Source: Pseudomonadota bacterium (GTDB taxonomy: Bacteria > Pseudomonadota > Gammaproteobacteria > Berkiellales > Berkiellaceae). Taken from it: a stretch of 49,963 nucleotides of DNA. The stretch's first letter is position 1, and every line of letters starts with the position of its first letter. Location of the stretch: positions 1-49,963 of the forward strand of contig JAFECR010000019.1 of NCBI GenBank assembly GCA_018242045.1. Direction: 5' to 3'. Of this stretch, positions 25,666-35,228 are shown piece by piece. The position numbers were made by a program, and so were the translations under genes. Under the pieces are notes generated by a model, which searched no databases, was not told the origin of the DNA, and saw only the letters and a list, made by a program, of their open reading frames with translations.

Positions 25666-28600
25666 TTAGGTATTCATCTGCCGAAGTGCTGATAATACTT
25701 TTATTGACTCAGCGCGCAATCTTATCGAACACTTGAAGAGCACAATATCATCTGCTCTAATTTCATTAACGAGTGTTGTAATCAATTGATCGATATCATT
25801 AGTATATATGCCAATCATTTGTTTGGGTAAAGCATCAGCTAGGTTTTTAATGTCATTACCACACATAAATACTTTGTCTATTTCATATTGAAGCAATGGC
25901 TTTGCAAGTTCAGTATGTATTGCAGCAGATTGCATACCCAAATCTTTTTGATCAAATAAAACTATTATTCTTCGACCATTTCTAACCGGTTGCAAAATCT
26001 TAAGATATTCTATCGCAGATTTAACAGAAGCAGGATTGGAATTAAAGGTGTCATCAATAAGCTCAAAAGATTTATCCCCCTTCAGTTTAATTATTTCTCT
26101 TTGTGTGCGATTTTTCTCTTTTGAAAGGGACCCAAAACTGTTTATGGCTTGATTGATATCAATCCCTAATACGTATACCACTGATAGAACACTAAGACTA
26201 TTCATTACCATATGTCGACCAGGATAGGGCATGACATATTTAATTTTTTTACCAAAAATCGTTGCTTCAACTTCACTATGGTCTGCATATAGACAATAGG
26301 ATATAACCTTTATATCAGCATCGTCAGATTGACCAAATGTAACAATCTGCGCAGACTTATGCTTTTTAGCGTTATTCAGCATCCTATCAAATAGCAGCAT
26401 ATTCTTATTAAGAATAATATGACCATTTTCCTCAAGTCCCTCAAAAAATAATGCTTTCTGATCGACAAGCCTTTCTAAGGTTTTATAATGATCTAAATGA
26501 TCCGGTTGTATGTCATTAATAATAACAATATTCGGATGCAATCGTTTGGCTTTAGGCAATGTTCTTTTTGGGCTATCTACACCACACTCATATACTGCAT
26601 ATGCTACATCTTCAGGTGTTTTAGCTAGGCACAGTTCGACTTGAGCCATCGTATTATAATTCAATGGGCTTATGTATGTTTTCCCCTGATCTGAAAGTAC
26701 ATGGCCTAATACTTGCTTTACTGTTGATTTTCCTACGCTCCCTGCAACGCAAATAACCTTACCGGAAATTCTATTTCGCGCAGCCAAAGAAAGCTTATCT
26801 AACGCTACGCGCGTGTTCTCAACAACTAAAGCAGGCATTGTTTTATTAACTAAATTTAATTGATCCTTTCTCAGGATTACCCCACCAATCTTTGAGTTAT
26901 CTAATTTTTTTAGAAACTCAGATGAATCTGAAGCTGAGCCCCCCCAATCATCCTTAGAATCTGTTACAATAAAAATCTGACCAGGTAGGATACGTAACGT
27001 AAAAAAATCAATACCTGTAATAGCTTGAGTCTCCGGAAAAGGGGTTTTCCAAACACCATCAACGATACGAGCAAGAACTTGAGGGTCCCATAATCCTGAT
27101 CTCGAAACACTTTTTTGCACAACATCTTGCTTTAGAATATGATAAAGACCAAGTAAGCTTGAAATGTTATGCTGAACATAATCAATGCGAATACTATAGT
27201 CGATTAAGCTTTTACTAAAACCGCCTAGCGTACGTCGTGGGTTAGGTAAGTATAATGCTTTTTCAGGAAAAAATTGTGTTTGCAGCTGAAATCTGACACA
27301 TAATTTTATTGCCTTTAATATATCATTAACTTCGCTATCATAATTATTCTTTTTCAATAGCTGATAGGCTGCACATAAACCTTCCGCTCGAATAGCTACA
27401 GGCGTAGAACGCGGATTAGTGTAAAAACTCCCCATATAATCACAAGGCTCAGCATCGCGGTTCTGGGCCTTTATAATTGCCTTGGTTATTTTTAATGTAT
27501 GCGAAATATAAATAGGTGATGGCCTAAACTCAGACAACGCATTTAAGCCGTAAAGTAACCAATGATCGTGTTCTAACTCTGAAATGTTTTTATCTTTATC
27601 TCTTCCTGTAATAAGATAATCAGCAGCTTTTTGCGCTATATCTAACCATAGAGGGTTTGGGTCAATTTGGTAAAATCTTACCAAAGCAAAAATGGCTTCT
27701 CCAGGATAATAATTAGAAACAAAATCTGTATTGGCCTTGTTTGAAAACTTCATTTTATGAATATAAAATTCACCTTTTGAATTTTGAGCAGTGCCAATCC
27801 ACAATGCAAGTTTTCTACCACTTTCTAAATACGAAATATCCTTCGTGATGGAAATGAATTTTGAAATAGCCAACACAGCAAGTGCGTTAGCGCCAAGCTT
27901 GGCATAATTATTTTCTAAAATGCATAAATATTTTTCATTATTAATCACTATGGGCTTTGCTCTATTAAGCAGATTAGAAAGTGCAAGAGAGGCAGATTTT
28001 AATAGCGCTTCATTATGAGTAACTTCATACAATTCTAACATTGCATAAATAGTGCCTGCATGTCTTAATACATTATAACGGTTACTTGTCTCATCCATTT
28101 TTGGTAAATATTCATAGACAAAATCACCGTTATCTTTCACTGATGATACTAAATAGTTCCCCGCCAATGTAGCAGCAGTTAATAAAAATTTAACGTTGAT
28201 ATCATTAAACAAGCGATGCCCGCGATATAAAAAACCTTGAAAGGATTCAGATTGATAATAGCTTTGCACTTGAAAAAAGTATAATTTAAGTTTTTTGTTT
28301 GCTTTTAATATGTTTTTTTGCTCTTCAGATAAAATAAAATATTTATCCAAGATGGCAAGATTTAAATGTTGATCGCTATTAATAAGCGAATAAGCGACAA
28401 TTTGCTCAGGTAGACATGCTAAGTGTATTTGCTCTTCAAAAGCCAAACCATAAATACTTCTGTCAAATTTTATTTTCTCATCAAGATTTTTACATTCATA
28501 TGGATTCACCTTATAGACAAGATCTACTTTTAAGCTTTTAAAATTAGAAAACTTCTCCATTTCATTTACTTGCGCTAGCACATTATTAATAGCCTCTCGT

Positions 28601-30003
28601 ATACCCCTGCCCCATCCAAGATAAGTTTTTGCTCTCAAAATATCATTGGAGAGGGTAACAAAGATAAGGCGTGGCGTCATATCAAAGTCTAATTCACCTT
28701 CCAAACTATCAATATACATGATACGACATGTCATTGCTTGATATAGAATATTCGCCAATTGTTTCAATTTTTGATCATCGATTTTCAATTTCCCATCGAT
28801 ATCTTGGAACCATATCTTGTCGGTTGTCAAAAGATCTGTGTGCGCTGTTGGACTTTGTTTAATTGGTGTTTTTATTGGTAATTCCAAATAAATTCCAAAT
28901 TTATCTTTTTTTATGTTTAGATTATTTAATATATTCTCCTGTGGCTTAGCATTGTTAATGATCTTATAATACTCGTTAAATTCTGTTTCATTTAAAAATC
29001 TTATTTGATATTGAGTCAATTGATTATCGCTCAACACAGGATATAGTTTTAATGTCACATTTATTCTATTATCACTGAGATTCACATTAAGTGAAGCAAC
29101 ATAGCTAAAAGGTGGTGCTTTGAGCTTTTTATATCTACCGGGCGAGTTAAACATAAAATTACCAATACTATAAACAACCCACTTGCCATCATATTGTTCA
29201 AACTCTTGAATCATATGAGCACCATGCCCAATAATTAAATCTACACCAGCATTTAACAATTTCTGACTGATTTGAAGTTGACTACTATCTCGCCAACCAT
29301 AATTTTTCCCCCAATGTGGATAAAGGATAACAAAAGTATTAGGATCTTCTTTTTTAATCTGTTTAACGCTGCTAGCAATCACTTGCGTGTCAAGTGGCAT
29401 TAAACCAAGTTTATTTTCCTCAGCATAAGTATGATATTTATTTCTATAGGTAGGAATATCTTCAAATGCGGCTATAATCGCAAATCTAAATATCGTATTT
29501 TCAAATTCAACTTCCCCGATGAACGGTTCACCTGCTTGTTGAATATTATTTCCTGCACCTATATAGGGAATTTTATATTTTTGCAAAATCTGTAGCGTTT
29601 GATCAAAGCCTTCTTCCCCATAATCAAACGTATGGTTATTGGCAAGACTTACCAAATTAACATGATGTTGAATTAATGTTTCAGGTGTTTTTTGAATATG
29701 AGTCCAATGTATATAATCTTTTTGGTTTTTATAAGGAGATACTTTGATGTCAGTAATAGGCGTTTCAAGATTAACTACTACAAAGTTAGCGGATAACATT
29801 TTAGATTTTAGTTTCTCTAATGGGTAATCATATCCATATTTTTCAAGGATATTTTCTTGGCCTTTCGATTTTCTTTGTTCTTGATAATTTTCCCCAAAAC
29901 TTGTATCCCCAGCAAATAATATTTCAAAGGTCTCATTTTTCTTTAGCTGAAAGCTTTGATGCTTTTGATTTGTATCTCTTAGTGGTTCTGGGTTAGCTAC
30001 CAT
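25666..30003 (-). CDS. CapA / AMMECR1-like / alpha-alpha barrel / MurF-like fusion protein
   Basis: 1445 residues; AAAAGG precedes the ATG. Residues about 25-345 are a CapA-type metallophosphatase (PGA_cap): 'FAGDTSFG', 'NLETPITD', 'ANNHTFDYG', 'YPHWGKNYG', 'IGHGAHMIQ' and 'SIGNFMF', all metal ligands present. About 395-550 resembles AMMECR1 ('PRLIFVTLSND', 'IKFDRSIYGLAF'). About 590-960 is a helical alpha/alpha barrel ('YNVLRHAGTIYAMLELYE', 'SNYYPGEAIFALVRFYQ', 'DHWLLYGLNAL'). About 985-1445 is a MurF-like ligase: P-loop 'GSVGKST' (1088-1094), 'NDIQPDHLDHY', 'PGRHMVMNSL' and 'DDTFNSNPASV'. CapA and a Mur-type ligase (CapB) are the core of poly-gamma-glutamate synthesis, so an amino-acid or peptide polymer is a reasonable guess. 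No signal peptide is seen. Confidence 0.8.
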   Translation of the reverse strand: MVANPEPLRDTNQKHQSFQLKKNETFEILFAGDTSFGENYQEQRKSKGQENILEKYGYDYPLEKLKSKMLSANFVVVNLETPITDIKVSPYKNQKDYIHWTHIQKTPETLIQHHVNLVSLANNHTFDYGEEGFDQTLQILQKYKIPYIGAGNNIQQAGEPFIGEVEFENTIFRFAIIAAFEDIPTYRNKYHTYAEENKLGLMPLDTQVIASSVKQIKKEDPNTFVILYPHWGKNYGWRDSSQLQISQKLLNAGVDLIIGHGAHMIQEFEQYDGKWVVYSIGNFMFNSPGRYKKLKAPPFSYVASLNVNLSDNRINVTLKLYPVLSDNQLTQYQIRFLNETEFNEYYKIINNAKPQENILNNLNIKKDKFGIYLELPIKTPIKQSPTAHTDLLTTDKIWFQDIDGKLKIDDQKLKQLANILYQAMTCRIMYIDSLEGELDFDMTPRLIFVTLSNDILRAKTYLGWGRGIREAINNVLAQVNEMEKFSNFKSLKVDLVYKVNPYECKNLDEKIKFDRSIYGLAFEEQIHLACLPEQIVAYSLINSDQHLNLAILDKYFILSEEQKNILKANKKLKLYFFQVQSYYQSESFQGFLYRGHRLFNDINVKFLLTAATLAGNYLVSSVKDNGDFVYEYLPKMDETSNRYNVLRHAGTIYAMLELYEVTHNEALLKSASLALSNLLNRAKPIVINNEKYLCILENNYAKLGANALAVLAISKFISITKDISYLESGRKLALWIGTAQNSKGEFYIHKMKFSNKANTDFVSNYYPGEAIFALVRFYQIDPNPLWLDIAQKAADYLITGRDKDKNISELEHDHWLLYGLNALSEFRPSPIYISHTLKITKAIIKAQNRDAEPCDYMGSFYTNPRSTPVAIRAEGLCAAYQLLKKNNYDSEVNDILKAIKLCVRFQLQTQFFPEKALYLPNPRRTLGGFSKSLIDYSIRIDYVQHNISSLLGLYHILKQDVVQKSVSRSGLWDPQVLARIVDGVWKTPFPETQAITGIDFFTLRILPGQIFIVTDSKDDWGGSASDSSEFLKKLDNSKIGGVILRKDQLNLVNKTMPALVVENTRVALDKLSLAARNRISGKVICVAGSVGKSTVKQVLGHVLSDQGKTYISPLNYNTMAQVELCLAKTPEDVAYAVYECGVDSPKRTLPKAKRLHPNIVIINDIQPDHLDHYKTLERLVDQKALFFEGLEENGHIILNKNMLLFDRMLNNAKKHKSAQIVTFGQSDDADIKVISYCLYADHSEVEATIFGKKIKYVMPYPGRHMVMNSLSVLSVVYVLGIDINQAINSFGSLSKEKNRTQREIIKLKGDKSFELIDDTFNSNPASVKSAIEYLKILQPVRNGRRIIVLFDQKDLGMQSAAIHTELAKPLLQYEIDKVFMCGNDIKNLADALPKQMIGIYTNDIDQLITTLVNEIRADDIVLFKCSIRLRAESIKVLSALRQMNT

Positions 30004-30336
30004 GACCTTTTCTCATTCTCGGTAAGGTATATTCCTTAGTATATGACATGCAAGACTCAAGATTTCTCCACCAATCACCCGTTAAAAACCCCTTTATTGA
30101 ACTTCCCTGTATAAAAAAGGTTTAATGTTCAATCAGGACTTGATCATATTTACTTAAAAGGTGCAGCTCCCAGCATTCTTACTTAACAGCATGATAGCTT
30201 GATATGCCATTTAAATAACATTTAAACTGCATTGACAACAAAGTTTACTTTAGATAACTTCACAGTCCCATAGTATGTTCACCAAAATACCAACAAAAAC
30301 TTGGTAACATTTTTTTAAACAATAAAGGACTTGATC
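30004..30336. other. Divergent intergenic region
   Basis: 333 bp between the divergent CapA-MurF gene and the P1 peptidase gene. There is no gene-like frame. A TTGACA at 30232 is followed 16-17 bp later by ATAACT/TAACTT, a weak candidate promoter for the peptidase. The minus-strand promoter was not identified. Confidence 0.3.
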
Positions 30337-31398
30337 ATGAAACAGGTACCTCAACGATTTTTTTGTTTTTTATTCACCTTTTGCTACTTTATAATTTTTC
30401 CCTTCACTTCCTTCGCAAAAGTTACACAAAACCTTTTACAATTTGACTTTCCAGAAATACAAATTGGCGAAGCAGTTAATCCAAAAGGCCCAACTGGTAT
30501 AACGCTTTTTTATTTCCCAAAAGGTGCACAAGCTGCAGTTGATATAAGGGGTGGTTCTGTCGGGACTTTTTTCACCCAAGAAAAAATGCATCAAGGTGAA
30601 GCTTACATTGATGGCATTGCATTTTCTGGAGGTGGGATTTTAGGCATGGAGGCAATTGCAGGTATTGTCTCAAGCCTATTTGCCAAAGAAAATCAAACAC
30701 ATTTTTCTAAAATGCCATTAATTTCTGGCGCTGTGATCTTTGATTATACACCACGAAAAAATGCCATTTATCCCGATAAATCCTTAGGCGAAGCCGCTTT
30801 TGCAAATTTAAAAAAAGGTGAATTTACTCTCGGACAACATGGTGTTGGCGTTGCAGCTTCCAATGGAAAATTATTTGGCGATAGCTTTACACGTACCGGC
30901 CAAGGTGCAGCATTTGCGCAAATCGGAAAAACCAAGATTGCCGTGTTTACTGTTGTCAATGCTGTTGGGATTATTTTAGATGAAAAAGGTAACCCGGTTC
31001 ATGGAATGCCTCAAGGGATAAAACTTTCTGATTTGCATGAGAAATCACAATACCTATTAACTCAAGAAAAACTCGCATTTTCACCTGGTATGAAAAATAC
31101 AACTTTAACCTTAGTTGTTACTAATGAAATGCTCTCTTCGCGTCATTTACAACAATTAGGCCGGCAAGTACACCATGCTTTATCGCAGGTTATATACCCT
31201 TATGCCACCATTTTAGACGGCGATGTGCTATATACAGTAAGCACTGGCTCTGTTAAAAGCGATTTATATTCTCCTGGCACAGAAATCAATAGCGATTTAA
31301 ATGCTAAATTATTTTATTTAGGGATGGTCGCAGGTGAACTCGCCAAAAAAGCAGTTTGGTCTTGCGTTGGTTATGAGCGCCTTGAACAACGACAATAA
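30337..31398 (+). CDS. P1 family peptidase (DmpA/BapA-like), exported
   Basis: 353 residues from ATG 30337, with AAAGGA at the right distance; a TTG 6 bp upstream is not needed. A signal peptide of about 26 residues ends 'FPFTSFA'. P1 features follow: 'GPTGITLFYFPKGAQAAVDI', 'RGGSVGTFF', 'FSGGGILGMEA', 'GVGVAASNG' and the autoprocessing region 'MKNTTLTLVVTN'. There the threonine following N would be the N-terminal nucleophile of the beta chain. Members are N-terminal-nucleophile aminopeptidases, some acting on beta-peptides, D-amino acids or amides. It is a single periplasmic or secreted enzyme upstream of the ybjQ-like gene. Confidence 0.85.
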   Translation: MKQVPQRFFCFLFTFCYFIIFPFTSFAKVTQNLLQFDFPEIQIGEAVNPKGPTGITLFYFPKGAQAAVDIRGGSVGTFFTQEKMHQGEAYIDGIAFSGGGILGMEAIAGIVSSLFAKENQTHFSKMPLISGAVIFDYTPRKNAIYPDKSLGEAAFANLKKGEFTLGQHGVGVAASNGKLFGDSFTRTGQGAAFAQIGKTKIAVFTVVNAVGIILDEKGNPVHGMPQGIKLSDLHEKSQYLLTQEKLAFSPGMKNTTLTLVVTNEMLSSRHLQQLGRQVHHALSQVIYPYATILDGDVLYTVSTGSVKSDLYSPGTEINSDLNAKLFYLGMVAGELAKKAVWSCVGYERLEQRQ

Positions 31399-31427
31399 GG
31401 CACACAGAAGTCCAATATGTTACTAAA

Positions 31428-31441
31428 ATTACAATTGTAAT
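31428..31441. promoter_or_regulatory. Palindrome in front of the YbjQ-like gene
   Basis: A perfect 14-bp palindrome ATTACAATTGTAAT lies 6 bp before the AAAGGAG ribosome-binding site. It could be an operator or a small mRNA hairpin; nothing else supports either. Confidence 0.35.
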
Positions 31442-31460
31442 TGTAATAAAGGAGATTGTC

Positions 31461-31790
31461 ATGACAGAGTTTATTATATCAACCCAAGATCAAATTACTG
31501 GTTATAAAATCACGAAAACATATGGATTGGTGTACGGCAATATTGTGAGAAGCACCAATATTATAAAAGGATTTTTTGGTGGTGTGCGCACGATTTTTGG
31601 TGGGGAAATTCCTGAGTTTACGCAAGTTGTCCAAGAAACACGACAACATGCAGTAAACAAATTGATTCAAAACGCGAAAATGATGGGTGCCAATGCGATT
31701 GTAGGAACTAGATTAACCACCTCTGAAGTAATGCAATCTTGTTCTGAAATTGTTGCCTATGGCACAGCTGTAAAAATTGAAGAAGATTGA
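31461..31790 (+). CDS. YbjQ/UPF0145 family protein
   Basis: 109 residues with an AAAGGAG ribosome-binding site. It has the YbjQ family layout: 'GYKITKTYGLVYGNIVRSTN', 'ARKxA..L...A...GANAI' represented by 'HAVNKLIQNAKMMGANAIVG', and a final 'EIVAYGTAVKIE'. These cytoplasmic pentameric proteins were once called heavy-metal binding; their role is unknown. Confidence 0.88.
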   Translation: MTEFIISTQDQITGYKITKTYGLVYGNIVRSTNIIKGFFGGVRTIFGGEIPEFTQVVQETRQHAVNKLIQNAKMMGANAIVGTRLTTSEVMQSCSEIVAYGTAVKIEED

Positions 31791-31841
31791 CGTCCTCTCT
31801 TCAAGCTGGTTATGAGTCTTTATGCCATTTGCCTTGCAACA

Positions 31842-31862
31842 GTTTAGCGGGTGGTGAAGCGC
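31842..31862 (-). repeat. Likely IS605 end remnant, copy 2
   Basis: This is the reverse complement of 561-581 with one mismatch, in a short intergenic stretch after the YbjQ-like gene. No transposase frame is beside it, so it would be a solo end, or the shared sequence has another origin. Confidence 0.45.
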
Positions 31863-31926
31863 CGTAGAATATAATATAATCGCCCTCAATTGTTGCGATG
31901 TCGGATTTAGATCAATTTAGTGTAAT

Positions 31927-33105
31927 ATGCAAGAATGTGATGTTCTCATTATCGGCGCAGGCGCTGCTGGATTATTTTGTGCAATTGAAGCAGCAAAACG
32001 TCAAAGACGTGTTATTGTAATCGATCATGCCAACAAAGCAGGCAAAAAAATATTGATGTCCGGAGGTGGGCGCTGTAATTTTACTAATTACAATGTGAGC
32101 CCTGATAAGTATCTTTCTCATAATCCGCATTTTTGCAAATCTGCATTGAGTCGTTACACTCAATGGGATTTTATTGAGCTTGTAAAAAAATATAACATCC
32201 GTTTTCATGAAAAAACATTAGGTCAACTATTTTGCGACGGATCTTCCAAAGAAATCCTTAACCTTTTACTGTCACAATGCCAACAATATCATGTGCAAAT
32301 TGAGCTTAAAGAACCAATTTTATCGACAAACAAAATTGCCGATCATTTTCAAATCACAACAAATAAAAATCAATATATTTGTCAATCGTTAGTGATTGCC
32401 TGTGGCGGCCTCTCTATTCCTACTATGGGCGCTTCTGCATTCGGATATCAAATAGCTGAGCAATTTAATATCAAAGTTTGGCCATTGCGTGCAGGATTAG
32501 TTCCTATTACTTTGCACCAAGCTGATAAAGAAAAACTTAGTCCACTGTCTGGAATTTCGTGTGAAAGCATTGTTTCATCAAAGCGAATGCAGTTTAGGGA
32601 AAATATTTTATTCACACATCGCGGTTTAAGTGGACCTGCAATTCTACAGATATCAAATTACTGGCAACCAGGTGACGCATTAACTATAAATTTTTCGCCC
32701 ACAATTGATATTTTTGAAGAGTTAAAATCCGCTCAAAAACAAACACCAAAACGATTACTAAAAAACATTTTAGAAAAGTTTTTTCCCAAACGCTTTGTGA
32801 ACGTTCTATTTTCACCTGATATGTTATCTAAAACATTACATGATATTTCCAACAACGATCTACAAAAAATCGTTTCAACGCTACAAGTTTGGACAATCAA
32901 GCCCAATGGCACTGAAGGTTATCGTACAGCTGAAGTTACGATAGGCGGCGTAGATTGTGATGCGCTCTCTTCCAAAACAATGGAAGCGGTTAATGTAAAA
33001 GGTTTGTATTTTATTGGTGAGGTTGTAGATGTCACTGGCTGGTTAGGAGGCTATAACTTTCAATGGGCTTGGTCTTCAGGTTGGGCAGCAGGACAAGTTG
33101 TTTAA
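31927..33105 (+). CDS. YhiN/HI0933-family FAD-dependent oxidoreductase
   Basis: 392 residues. The N-terminal FAD-binding motif is 'LIIGAGAAGLFCAIEAAKR', followed by 'KAGKKILMSGGGRCNFTN', the family's signature. 'FTHRGLSGPAILQIS' and the C-terminal 'GLYFIGEVVDVTGWLGGYNFQWAWSSG' are also diagnostic. The family is cytoplasmic with unknown substrate. Its 3' end is 7 bp from the stop of the convergent SDR gene. Confidence 0.9.
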   Translation: MQECDVLIIGAGAAGLFCAIEAAKRQRRVIVIDHANKAGKKILMSGGGRCNFTNYNVSPDKYLSHNPHFCKSALSRYTQWDFIELVKKYNIRFHEKTLGQLFCDGSSKEILNLLLSQCQQYHVQIELKEPILSTNKIADHFQITTNKNQYICQSLVIACGGLSIPTMGASAFGYQIAEQFNIKVWPLRAGLVPITLHQADKEKLSPLSGISCESIVSSKRMQFRENILFTHRGLSGPAILQISNYWQPGDALTINFSPTIDIFEELKSAQKQTPKRLLKNILEKFFPKRFVNVLFSPDMLSKTLHDISNNDLQKIVSTLQVWTIKPNGTEGYRTAEVTIGGVDCDALSSKTMEAVNVKGLYFIGEVVDVTGWLGGYNFQWAWSSGWAAGQVV

Positions 33106-33112
33106 CCTCTAA

Positions 33113-33865
33113 TTAACTATCCGCTGCTTTTAACGAAAATTCAGGTCGTATGGTGCTTATACCGCCATCTATCAGTAAATCTATACCAACAATATACTCG
33201 TTCCTCGCTAAAAAAATGGCTGCATCAGCTATTTCTTCTGGTGTTGCAAATCGTTTGATAGGCACCGACTTTGATGCAACTGGGATAACATTTCTATCCT
33301 TAAATATTGGGGTATCAGTAAAGCCTGGTGAAATTGAATTAACGCGTATTCCTCGATGTATCAAATCAGCCGAAAAACTTTTCGCAAGTACACTGACTGC
33401 TGCTTTTGCAGCGGAATAAACGCTCAACCCCTTCCATCCGCCATGACAAGCCATTGATGAGATCATAACAATCGCCGCGTTGGAATTGAAAAACGGTACT
33501 GCTTTTTGAACTGTAAAATAAGCCCCTTTTAAATTAATATTCATTATTTCATCAAAATGACTTTCATCAACTTCATCAATAATCTGTCCACCTGCAATTC
33601 CTGCATTTACAATTAAAACATCTATCTTGCCATAAACATTATTGACTGCTTCATAAAGCTTATTTAGATCCGACAGTTTGGTAACATCTCCTTGAATCGC
33701 TGTTATATTTCCAGAAAAAGCTTCAACAACACTTTGCAGTTTGGATCCATCACGCCCAAATATCACCACTTTAGCACCTTGAGCATAGAATGATTTTGCT
33801 ATCGCTTTGCCAATACCACTGTTACCGCCTGTTATAACAACGACTTTATTTTCAAATGATTTCAT
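33113..33865 (-). CDS. Short-chain dehydrogenase/reductase
   Basis: 250 residues from the ATG giving MKSFENKVVVITGG; the upstream TTG is unlikely. Classical SDR motifs: 'TGGNSGIG' cofactor loop, 'LIVNAGIAGG', catalytic Ser in 'MISSMACHGG', 'YSAAK' with Tyr and Lys, and 'VNSISPGFTDTPIF'. 'FGRDGSK' after strand 2 suggests NADP preference. The substrate is unknown. It is convergent with the YhiN-like gene and divergent from the polysaccharide locus. Confidence 0.88.
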   Translation of the reverse strand: MKSFENKVVVITGGNSGIGKAIAKSFYAQGAKVVIFGRDGSKLQSVVEAFSGNITAIQGDVTKLSDLNKLYEAVNNVYGKIDVLIVNAGIAGGQIIDEVDESHFDEIMNINLKGAYFTVQKAVPFFNSNAAIVMISSMACHGGWKGLSVYSAAKAAVSVLAKSFSADLIHRGIRVNSISPGFTDTPIFKDRNVIPVASKSVPIKRFATPEEIADAAIFLARNEYIVGIDLLIDGGISTIRPEFSLKAADS

Positions 33866-34098
33866 TTTTAACTCTGCTACATAATTTAATATCAAACATT
33901 AACCTTTCGAGTTTATTTGCGCTGAAAAACTTTCCATCTTAAATTTAGCTAATTGACAAGTCTTTTGTTATTAAGGTAGCAATGTAGCATATGAAATACC
34001 CTCTGACAACCCACCATCATAATTAGTGTGTTAAAAATTATTACAAGCTTCTTTTTTCTCAATAACAACTGTCAAGCAATATCTTACCCTGGATCGGC

Positions 34099-34126
34099 TT
34101 GAATGACCTGAAAAAAGGTATATAGT
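34099..34126 (+). promoter_or_regulatory. Candidate promoter of the PseB-like gene
   Basis: TTGAAT (34099-34104), 16 bp, TATAGT (34121-34126), about 75 bp before the ATG. TAAGGA is the ribosome-binding site at 34189. It is the best sigma-70-like pair in a 330-bp gap with nothing else recognisable. Confidence 0.4.
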
Positions 34127-34199
34127 AAATATCATTAAGACAAGTAAGCTGGAAAATAAGAATAATAATCATACCTAGCTAACCATAATAAGGAAAATT

Positions 34200-35222
34200 A
34201 TGTTCAATGGACGATCTATTCTAGTGACAGGTGGCACAGGTTCATTTGGCAAGGCTTTTATAAAGTTCTTACTTACGAATTACCAACCAAAACGCATCAT
34301 TGTTTATTCTAGAGATGAACTGAAACAATATGAAATGCAACAAGAACTACAGGGCCATAAACTTCAATTTGTCATTGGGGACGTCAGAGATCAAAAAAGA
34401 CTCAATATGGCTTTGCATCACACGGATTTCGTAGTGCATGCAGCAGCCCTAAAACAAATTCCAACCGCAGAGCAAAACCCCTTGGAGTGCATCAAAACTA
34501 ATATTATGGGCTCTCAAAATATTATTAATGCTGCAATTGAAAATGGTATTGAAAAGGTTATTAGTTTATCTACAGATAAAGCCGCTAATCCTGCAAATTT
34601 ATATGGCGCAACAAAATTAGCAGCCGATCGATTGTTTATAGCCGCCAATAATCTTGTAAGTGGCGCAAAGACCCGTTTTTCCGTTGTTCGCTACGGCAAT
34701 GTATTAGGCTCTCGCGGATCGGTGATCTCTTTATTTCGAAAATTGCTAGCACAAGGCGCCTCAGAATTACCTATCACTGATCCTAGAATGACGCGTTTTT
34801 GGATAACCTTAGCCCATGGCGTACAATTTGTCGTAAAATCGTTCGAACGTATGCAAGGCGGAGAGATTTTTATTCCTAAACTCCCTTCAGCCAGCATTAT
34901 GAATATCGTTCAAGCAATGAGTCCTAATATCAAAACAAAAACCATTGGTATTCGTGTTGGCGAAAAGCTACATGAATTATTGTGTACTAAAGATGATGCT
35001 CGTATGACTTTGGAATTTTCTGAATATTATATGATAAAGCCTGGGATTACTTACCATTTCAATACTAATTACGAATGTAACCCATTAGGTGAGCAAGGGC
35101 ACCTTGTTCAAGAAGATTTTGAATACAGCTCTGAGACTAATACTTGGTTTTTAACTGAGGAAGAAATACAAGAATTGATTTATAAAAATGAAGCACATCA
35201 ATTCTTATGTCAGCCAGCATAA
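34200..35222 (+). CDS. pseB: UDP-GlcNAc 4,6-dehydratase (inverting), PseB-like
   Basis: 340 residues. An extended SDR with 'LVTGGTGSFGKAFIKFLL' and 'RIIVYSRDELKQYEMQQEL', the PseB/FnlA-type opening. 'HAAALKQIPTAEQNPLECI', 'STDKAANPANLYGATKLAAD', 'YGNVLGSRGSVISLF', 'TRFWITLAHGVQFVVKSFER' and 'GEIFIPKLPS' all match PseB more closely than FnlA/CapE. PseB converts UDP-GlcNAc to a 4-keto-6-deoxy L-arabino-hexulose, the first step to pseudaminic acid. No pseC-I gene is in the window. The product could instead feed the RmlD-like reductase and 2-epimerase of the opposing operon. It is followed after 6 bp by the O-antigen ligase. Confidence 0.85.
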   Translation: MFNGRSILVTGGTGSFGKAFIKFLLTNYQPKRIIVYSRDELKQYEMQQELQGHKLQFVIGDVRDQKRLNMALHHTDFVVHAAALKQIPTAEQNPLECIKTNIMGSQNIINAAIENGIEKVISLSTDKAANPANLYGATKLAADRLFIAANNLVSGAKTRFSVVRYGNVLGSRGSVISLFRKLLAQGASELPITDPRMTRFWITLAHGVQFVVKSFERMQGGEIFIPKLPSASIMNIVQAMSPNIKTKTIGIRVGEKLHELLCTKDDARMTLEFSEYYMIKPGITYHFNTNYECNPLGEQGHLVQEDFEYSSETNTWFLTEEEIQELIYKNEAHQFLCQPA

Positions 35223-35228
35223 TTCGCC

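Noticed and set aside
34200..35222. Full pseudaminic acid pathway
   Set aside because: Only the first-step enzyme is present; no PseC, PseH, PseG, PseI or PseF-like gene occurs in the window.
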